25,996 nt of DNA from DATFNV01 sp035266225 (lineage in GTDB: Bacteria > Planctomycetota > Planctomycetia > Gemmatales > Gemmataceae), in assembly GCA_035266225.1 (NCBI GenBank), contig DATFNV010000303.1:1-25996 (forward strand). Reading direction: 5' to 3'. The notes under the pieces are model-generated. The model was not told where the DNA came from. It saw nothing but the letters and a program-made list of their open reading frames with translations, and did no database searches. Positions 21,901 through 25,996 of the stretch are shown in pieces. Position 1 is the stretch's first letter, and every line of letters starts with the position of its first letter. The position numbers and the translations under genes are program-made.

Positions 21901-22885
21901 CCGGCCAGGCGTCGCCGCGGTAGACGGTGACACCCGTGGCGCCGGTGAAGAAGCCGGACGGCTGCCCGCCCTCGTCGCTGCCCGGCACCACGCCTTCCTT
22001 CCGCAGCTGGGTGCGCAGGACGCGCCACGGCTCGTTGGGGCTGAGGCGAAACAGCCGGGTGTACTTGCCCTCGGGGGCGATGTTGACCGCCGCCGCTGGC
22101 GACTGCACGTAAGGGTTGCGTGCCAGGTAGCGAGAGTCGTACATGACGAGGTGAATGGGGTTGCTGTTCTCGCAGACGAAGGTGCGGCCCCAGTCGTCCA
22201 GGCTCATGCCGTGCTGCCCGCCGCCGCTGGTCAGGGCGAACGTCAGGGCGGCGGGGTCGAACAGGAAGCCCTGCCCGCGCACGTCCACCGGCTTGCCGTC
22301 CTTGTCGTCGGCGCGGCGCACCAGGCCGCCGGCGAGGTTGGTCGAGACGTGGAAGCGGTTGTCGAGGCCCCAGCGGAACGAGTTCAGCATCGCCTCGCCG
22401 GCCTCGTCGCGGGCGAAGCCGCTGAACACCGGCTTCCGCACCTCCCCCTTGCAATAGAGGATGTCCGGCACGCTGCCGACGAAGACGCCGCCGCCATAGC
22501 AGGCCACCGCGACCGGCGAGTCGAGGTTGTCGGCGTAGACGGTGGCCCTGTCATAGCGGCCGTCGCCGTGGGTGTCTTCGAGGAGCTTGACGCAGCCGTG
22601 GCCCTTGAATTTCGGGTTGGCGTACTGGTTGTACTCGGGGAACTCGACGACGAACAGCCGGCCGTCCTCGTCGAAGTCGAGGGCGACCGGCGAGCGGATG
22701 AGCGGCTCGCTGGCGACCAGCTCGATGCGGAAGCCGGGGCGGAGCTTGAACGTCTTGAGGGCGTCGGCCGGCTCCCTGGGCGCGACGCGCGGCAGCTCGG
22801 CGGAGTAATCCTTGTCGGCACCGGGGAGGACCGCCGGGACGAGCAGGGCGGCGAGGAACAACGGCAGGGAGTGGCGGAAGGTCAT
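18902..22885 (-). CDS. PVC-type haem-binding dehydrogenase/HEAT/cytochrome c protein fused to DUF2891
   Basis: This 1327-residue secreted protein has an N-terminal signal peptide (about residues 1-22). A beta-propeller-like PVC 'membrane-bound dehydrogenase' domain follows (about 40-435; GFRIELVASEPLIRSPVALD, then DEDGRLFVVEFPEYNQY). HEAT-like alpha repeats run from about 440 to 830. A cytochrome c domain has CSSCH at 861-865, with axial-ligand candidates in its tail up to about 975. Residues 990-1327 are a complete DUF2891 domain (HPAFYGCYDWHSSVHGHWML, RQTYPIRSGVHPNTAFGL-like, SDPQLVHLDGLNLSRAWCL, GEHWLASFAVYLL). Pirellula/Verrucomicrobium-type haem proteins normally end after the cytochrome part, and DUF2891 proteins are normally separate, so the join is unusual. 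No stop interrupts the frame. The ATG at 22885 has GAGG upstream. Carbohydrate-related periplasmic oxidation is an inference; DUF2891 has no assigned reaction that I know of. Confidence 0.9.
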   Translation of the reverse strand: MTFRHSLPLFLAALLVPAVLPGADKDYSAELPRVAPREPADALKTFKLRPGFRIELVASEPLIRSPVALDFDEDGRLFVVEFPEYNQYANPKFKGHGCVKLLEDTHGDGRYDRATVYADNLDSPVAVACYGGGVFVGSVPDILYCKGEVRKPVFSGFARDEAGEAMLNSFRWGLDNRFHVSTNLAGGLVRRADDKDGKPVDVRGQGFLFDPAALTFALTSGGGQHGMSLDDWGRTFVCENSNPIHLVMYDSRYLARNPYVQSPAAAVNIAPEGKYTRLFRLSPNEPWRVLRTQLRKEGVVPGSDEGGQPSGFFTGATGVTVYRGDAWPEEYRGNVFVGEVANNLVYRARLEPNGVGLTALRADRDVEFLASSDNWFRPVQFANGPDGCLYVIDMYRELIEGAKFLPPQILKHLDVSSGIDRGRIYRIVPEGFKRPKLPRLGQATTAELVALLEHPDGWHRDTASRLLYQRQDRAAVAPLKRLAAASKSPLGRTHALYALDGLKALEARQVLKGLDDPDAHVREHAVRLAEPFEEAPEVRAKLGAMTGDGDVRVRYQLAFSLGSLGGEVPAKALGKLAVSDGADAWFRLAILSSAGARGGELFGALAADKAVRGTAHGKALLAALAVQTGAANRANEVAAVVKALDDLPDSEKALAQEVVRSLVSRQPAAGRAKLSGAGGGKAGALLAELLRDARRTAADERRPAAERAAAVRALGLAPFAEGRDLFADCLKPRQPQPVQAAALETLARFDDSDVPALILATWPGLSPRQRATAAETLFARPAWVGAFLDAVEAGKVKTGDVDPARIQLLQGSADKALRARAARLFAGTALSRRADVVASYQKALTLPGDAARGKALFKNVCSSCHRLEGVGEAVGAELLAIRDRGNEAIVLNVLDPNREVLPKYLSYYLETEKGRTLTGMITAETANDITICRADGTSETVLRVNIADLRSTGMSFMPEGLEKQVDLQGMADLLAYLNSIKQAAREAPTMTQEQASAFARLALKGIRKEYPNKPGDVVNGEADVKSPRATHPAFYGCYDWHSSVHGHWMLVRLLRLFPELPEGKEIRAALAENLTAKHLQAEADYFATPNRRSFERTYGWAWLLKLAEELHGWDDPQAREWSKNLRPLADTIVDRYLAFLPKQTYPIRSGVHPNTAFGLAFALDYARAVGHERLRELIEKRSRDYFARDVGIPASWEPDGADFISPSLMEADLMRRVLPPAEFPTWLRRFLPDLTKGEPKTLFESAKVTDRSDPQLVHLDGLNLSRAWCLRSIAAALPRDDPARKVLAESATRHAEAALRHVASGDYVGEHWLASFAVYLLSTPSAD

Positions 22886-23275
22886 GGCGCGCCTCGGGGG
22901 ACGAATGAGCGGCGGGACGATCAGATGGAGGATACCGGCGGCGGAGAGGGATTGCCAGAGAGGGCCGAAGCCCGCCGCCGGCAGTCGGGCATCGCCGGCA
23001 GCACGGCGCCCCCACCCCGGCCCGGCTTCCTATCTTTGAGATGAATAGAACGCCCTGAACCCCATTCTCGGCTTGCTCGGCTCGCTCGCCGGGACCGAGG
23101 TATTCGCACGTGACCCTCCAGGACACTTCAACCGGAGACGGCGAAGATCATCTTGGCGTGACCGCCTCCTGTACTGATGGTCGCCATGCGGGGTCCGGCG
23201 TGTCCGTGGCGATGCGCCCGGCCGCCGACTTGAATCCGTTTGGCCCCACCGCAACTGTGGTCTCTCGCCAACGGC
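22886..23275. other. Gene-free spacer
   Basis: These 390 bases lie between the start of the large haem protein gene and the stop of the zinc-ribbon gene, both on the minus strand. Open frames here have no recognisable protein character. The segment should hold the promoter of the haem gene, but no clear -35/-10 pair was found; GGTATCCT near 22930 on the minus strand is a weak -10 candidate only. Confidence 0.5.
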
Positions 23276-23521
23276 TCAACCGATGGAGTGGCCAGCACGG
23301 GGAAAGGTCACGTCATGCCCACAGTGGGAGCACTGCCCCCTGTGCCCCGCCTGCCGGGCGCGGAAGCGCAACCTTCGCTGACAGCCGGGGCAGCGGAAAT
23401 GGAAGAACGCCTCTGCCGTCGCCTGTCGCCGTTCCCTCCTCCGCACGAACAGGTAGCCGCCGCCCGCCAGCACGAGAACCGCAACCGCTCCCGCAATCAG
23501 CACGAGTGTCGTCGTGTCCAT
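23276..23521 (-). CDS. Small membrane protein with CxxC zinc ribbon
   Basis: This 81-residue protein has one N-terminal membrane segment (TTTLVLIAGAVAVLVLAGGGYLF region, about residues 3-25). An Arg-rich stop-transfer stretch and a C-terminal zinc-ribbon-like module follow, FRCPGCQRRLRFRARQAG then GQCSHCGHDVTFP, with two CxxC pairs spaced about 20 residues apart. The ribbon should face the cytoplasm. The ATG at 23521 is preferred because GGGAG precedes it and the longer frame needs a TTG. It is 55 bp downstream of the Rrf2-type regulator on the same strand, so the two may share a transcript. Such ribbons are common in planctomycete proteins. The function is unknown. Confidence 0.7.
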   Translation of the reverse strand: MDTTTLVLIAGAVAVLVLAGGGYLFVRRRERRQATAEAFFHFRCPGCQRRLRFRARQAGHRGQCSHCGHDVTFPRAGHSIG

Positions 23522-23576
23522 CGGGTATCGCTCCCGTGTCAAGGCGGTGCCCCGTGGGGGGCGACCGCGGCCGTGC

Positions 23577-23978
23577 TCACTTCCCCTTCGCCAACTCGGC
23601 CAACGTCACCTTCGCGAGCCGCTCGCGCACGACCGCCGCCACCTCGTCGCACACCGCTTGCAGCCGCTTGTCGAAGGCGGCCTCTTTCCCCTGGCCCACG
23701 TCAGGCGCGGCGCCGCGGATCGGCCCGTCCACGGCCTCGACGACCTCCAGCAGGGTCACGTCCTTCGCCAGGCGGGCCAGCCTGTAGCCGCCGTTCGGAC
23801 CTTTGAGGGATCGCAGCACGCCGCTGTCCACCAGGGGCTTGAGGACCTTCAGCAGGAACCGCTCAGGGGTGCCATCCGCCTTCGCCAGGTCGTGTGAGGC
23901 GACAGGTGCGTCCGGCTTCTCGCGGGCGAGGTAGGCAAGGGCGGCCAGGGCGTAGCTGCTGGCGCGGGTCAACTTCAT
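23577..23978 (-). CDS. Rrf2-family transcriptional regulator lacking the Fe-S cysteines
   Basis: This 133-residue winged-helix protein begins MKLTRASSYALAALAYLA, the hallmark Rrf2 start. The family's recognition region follows (HDLAKADGTPERFLLKVLKPLVDSGVL, about residues 29-55), with the wing KGPNGGYRLAR (about 58-68) and the LLEVVEAVDGPI segment. IscR/NsrR-type members carry three cysteines near residues 90-105. Here the corresponding region (GAAPDVGQGKEAAF) has none, and the single Cys occurs later in QAVCDE. An Fe-S sensing role is therefore unlikely, and the protein may respond to another signal or to protein partners. The ATG at 23978 follows AAAGGTG and gives the conserved family N-terminus, so the 23-residue upstream extension is rejected. 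Confidence 0.88.
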   Translation of the reverse strand: MKLTRASSYALAALAYLAREKPDAPVASHDLAKADGTPERFLLKVLKPLVDSGVLRSLKGPNGGYRLARLAKDVTLLEVVEAVDGPIRGAAPDVGQGKEAAFDKRLQAVCDEVAAVVRERLAKVTLAELAKGK

Positions 23979-24418
23979 CAGGTCACCTTTCGGCGGGCGA
24001 GGTTGCCGCGTGCCTGCGCGGGCAGGGTGCGCGGTCGGTGGATTCACTTCGGTTTACGCTCCGGCGGGTCGGGTGACGAGCGATCGTGCTCTTGGCCCGA
24101 CGTTACGTCTTGCTGCCCTGTTAGCTCCACGGCCAATCCTTCCAGCACCTCATCGGCAGAGCCCCGGATGCGGCAGGAGCGTGCCCGGAAGGCGGGTCAG
24201 GTTTGTCGTCGTTCGGGGGGCCGGCTGGTAACATACCCGGGAGCACGCGCCGCGTCCCGGCCGAATTCGCAGCGCCCCGTTCGGTCGGCGTCGTGGTTGC
24301 CTGCCGTCTCCCGCATCATGATCACGGAAATCAGTGATGATGAGACACGTCGTCATTGTGCCCACAGACGAGCACGTTGACAACGTGCCCCACAGGCTCG
24401 CTGAACCGAGGAGCAACC
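23979..24418. other. Gene-free spacer between divergent Rrf2 and esterase genes
   Basis: These 440 bases separate the minus-strand regulator from the plus-strand secreted protein and should contain both promoters. Open frames in it lack any coherent protein character. The only clear structure is the 17-bp palindrome at 24372-24388. An imperfect CATCATGATCAC/GTGATGATG pair lies near 24314-24342. Confidence 0.55.
24372..24388. promoter_or_regulatory. Perfect 17-nt palindrome, candidate operator
   Basis: GCACGTTG and CAACGTGC flank a single A, ending 30 bp upstream of the ATG at 24419. The short symmetrical arms fit a dimeric repressor site better than a terminator. The nearby Rrf2-family gene is a possible but unproven source of the binding protein. 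Confidence 0.4.
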
Positions 24419-25996
24419 ATGAAGCGAATCGTAACGGCCGTTTCCCTGAGTACCTGGTTGTGCGTGGCCTGGCCTGCGGTGGGGGCCGACAAGCCGACGG
24501 TCGTGGAGCTGTGGCCTGGCCAAGTTCCGGATGAGACCGGCAACATCGGCCCGGAGAAGGTCCGCATGTCACCGAAGTTCACCAAGAAGGAGGTCGAGGT
24601 CACCGTGCCGACCCGGTTGGTGACCAACGTCAGCAAACCGACCATCACGATCTATCGGCCGGCGAAGGACAAGGATACCGGGGCCGCGATCCTGATCTGT
24701 CCCGGGGGCGGCTACTGGGACCTCTTCTGGGAATTGGAAGGCGAGGAGGTCGCTGCCTGGCTCAATTCGCAGGGGGTGACCGGCATCATCCTCAAGTACC
24801 GGGTGCCGCGCCGCCCCGATGAGCCCAAAGGCGAGCCGGCCCGACGCCCGCTCCAGGATGCCCAGCGGGCCGTCAGCCTGGTACGCAGCAAAGCCAGGGA
24901 GTGGGGCATCGACCCGAAGCGAATCGGCATGGTCGGCTTCTCGGCGGGCGGCCATCTGGCGATCGCCACGGCGACGAGTTTCGAGAAGCGAACCTACGAG
25001 CCGATCGACGACATCGACAAGGTCAGCTGCCGGCCGGACTTCGCCATCGGGGCCTACTCGGGCTACCTGAAGGCCAAGGACAAGGATGAGCTTGCTCCCG
25101 GCCTGCACATCCCGGCCGGCACGCCGCCGATTTTCCTGGTGCATGGCGGGGCCGACATCATCAGCCCGCCGGAGCACAGTGTGTTCCTGTACCTCGCCCT
25201 GAAGCGCGCCGACATCCCGGCAGAGCTGCACATTTATGCGGGGGCCGCTCACGACTTCGCCGTGCGCAAAGTCGATCATCCCTGTTCCAAGTGGACCGAG
25301 AGCTGCATCGACTGGCTGCGGAATCAGGGTTTCCTCAAACCGGCCAAGGCGTCGCCCACCGAAGCCCTGGAACCCTGGGCATCGAACCGTCATCCGAAGG
25401 ACGCCGCCGGGCGGCACACGGAGGAGATCACCACCGCGAAGCAGGAATACCGCATCAAGCAGGAAGGATGGATGGACGGCACCAATTGCCACTCTCCCAT
25501 CGGCGGCAGCTTCGGCGTCTGGGAGCAGAGCTGGGAGTCCAACCGGGCGGTGCGGCTGGAGAACGTCGGCCAGACCGACGTGATCAACCCCTGGCTTTCC
25601 AACGGGCGCAACGATTTCCGCTCCCTCAAGGAGATGGTGGCCGGGGCCCTCCGGCCGGGGATGACCGACCGAGAGAAGGCCATCGCGCTCTGGCGGCTCC
25701 AGACCACGCACCGCTTCCATGCCACCACCAACGACGCGGAGGCGAATGATCCCGTCAAGGCCATCAACGTCTACGGCTACACGACCTGCGGCGACGATTC
25801 CATCTGCCTGGCCGGCCTCTGGAAGACAGCCGGCTTCCAGGTGCGTCCGGCACGCGTGGTGGGGCACTGCATCACGCAGGTCAACTTCGACGGGCGCTGG
25901 AACCTCCTGGACGGGGACATGGGCCCCTTCTATCTCCTCCGGGACAACGTGACCATCGCCGGCGAACAGGATCTGGTGCGCGATCACGACCTCCTC
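24419..25996 (+). CDS. Secreted alpha/beta-hydrolase esterase fused to a transglutaminase-like domain, 3' end outside window
   Basis: 526 codons are visible and the frame is open to the right edge. A signal peptide (MKRIVTAVSLSTWLCVAWPAVGA, about 1-23) points to export. Residues about 30-315 are an alpha/beta hydrolase of the acetyl-xylan-esterase/BD-FAE type. The oxyanion strand is ILICPGGGYWDL, the nucleophile is Ser175 in GFSAGGHLA, the acid is Asp246 in HGGADIISPP, and the base is His278 in GAAHDFAV. After a linker, a second module shows a transglutaminase/peptidase-like triad: Cys457 (YGYTTCGDDS), His483 (VVGHCITQV) and Asp498 (NLLDGDMG). It resembles planctomycete polysaccharide-associated proteins. 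The ATG at 24419 follows GAGGAG. GC content looks somewhat lower than in the sugar operon. The coexistence of two catalytic modules in one chain is unusual; the substrates are unknown. Confidence 0.85.
   Translation, partial: MKRIVTAVSLSTWLCVAWPAVGADKPTVVELWPGQVPDETGNIGPEKVRMSPKFTKKEVEVTVPTRLVTNVSKPTITIYRPAKDKDTGAAILICPGGGYWDLFWELEGEEVAAWLNSQGVTGIILKYRVPRRPDEPKGEPARRPLQDAQRAVSLVRSKAREWGIDPKRIGMVGFSAGGHLAIATATSFEKRTYEPIDDIDKVSCRPDFAIGAYSGYLKAKDKDELAPGLHIPAGTPPIFLVHGGADIISPPEHSVFLYLALKRADIPAELHIYAGAAHDFAVRKVDHPCSKWTESCIDWLRNQGFLKPAKASPTEALEPWASNRHPKDAAGRHTEEITTAKQEYRIKQEGWMDGTNCHSPIGGSFGVWEQSWESNRAVRLENVGQTDVINPWLSNGRNDFRSLKEMVAGALRPGMTDREKAIALWRLQTTHRFHATTNDAEANDPVKAINVYGYTTCGDDSICLAGLWKTAGFQVRPARVVGHCITQVNFDGRWNLLDGDMGPFYLLRDNVTIAGEQDLVRDHDLL

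Noticed and set aside
18953..23044. A 1363-codon open frame on the plus strand, longer than the gene opposite it
   Set aside because: It is antisense to the haem/HEAT/DUF2891 gene, has no recognisable domain and is rich in Arg, Gly and Val as expected from third-position GC bias. The minus strand shows a signal peptide, CxxCH and conserved domains.
23110..23806. Two plus-strand open frames over the Rrf2/zinc-ribbon pair
   Set aside because: They are antisense to recognisable proteins and made of Arg/Pro/Ser-rich sequence.

Overview
The window is GC-rich (by eye roughly two thirds G+C), gene-dense bacterial chromosome. It looks like a planctomycete, most likely Gemmataceae-like. The clues are a giant Pirellula/Verrucomicrobium-type haem c protein with HEAT repeats, a DUF2891 module, a TPR fragment and CxxC-ribbon membrane protein of the kind common in that phylum, and unusual tRNA synthetase signatures. 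This placement comes from recalled family resemblance, not a database search.

Positions 1-5021 are a minus-strand series. Read in transcription order it holds an MBL-fold hydrolase, metG, a small coiled-coil antitoxin-like gene, a VapC-like PIN toxin, a TVP38/TMEM64 membrane protein, and a mercuric-reductase-like FAD/NAD(P) disulfide oxidoreductase cut by the window edge. A 342-bp spacer with a perfect 21-bp inverted repeat leads to a plus-strand 99-residue SWIM-type zinc protein.

Positions 5681-14621 are a surface-glycan locus. A complete plus-strand run (7923-14621) encodes a left-handed-beta-helix acetyltransferase, a Gfo/Idh/MocA dehydrogenase, a DegT aminotransferase, a methyltransferase, an SDR epimerase, a second DegT aminotransferase and a GtrB/ArnC-like glycosyltransferase. 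Many of these genes overlap by 4 bp, so they form an operon. The first three match a pathway that makes 3-acetamido sugar nucleotides (WbpB/E/D or WlbA/C/B type). Upstream lies a collapsed second copy of the leader plus acetyltransferase, fused in frame to a scrap of the dehydrogenase. A minus-strand GT39-like membrane glycosyltransferase sits between the two copies, and its last residues are read antisense from that scrap.

Positions 14602-18040 carry aspS (minus), a perfect 29-bp inverted repeat, tRNA-Arg(CCG) with a clear sigma70-type promoter, and a plus-strand sulfite-oxidase-family molybdoenzyme followed by a large nested hairpin.

Positions 18070-18836 are a scar: a 5'-truncated TPR gene end, a G-quadruplex-like C/G run, and a dead fragment of an IS3-family transposase.

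Positions 18902-22885 are one 1327-residue secreted protein joining a PVC-type dehydrogenase/HEAT/cytochrome c protein to a complete DUF2891 domain. It is followed by a minus-strand pair, an Rrf2-family regulator without Fe-S cysteines and a CxxC-ribbon membrane protein. At the right edge is a partial plus-strand secreted protein combining an alpha/beta-hydrolase esterase with a transglutaminase-like domain.

I saw no CRISPR array, prophage or rRNA. The most unusual items are the two multi-domain fusions, the collapsed duplicate in the glycan locus and the long perfect inverted repeats.
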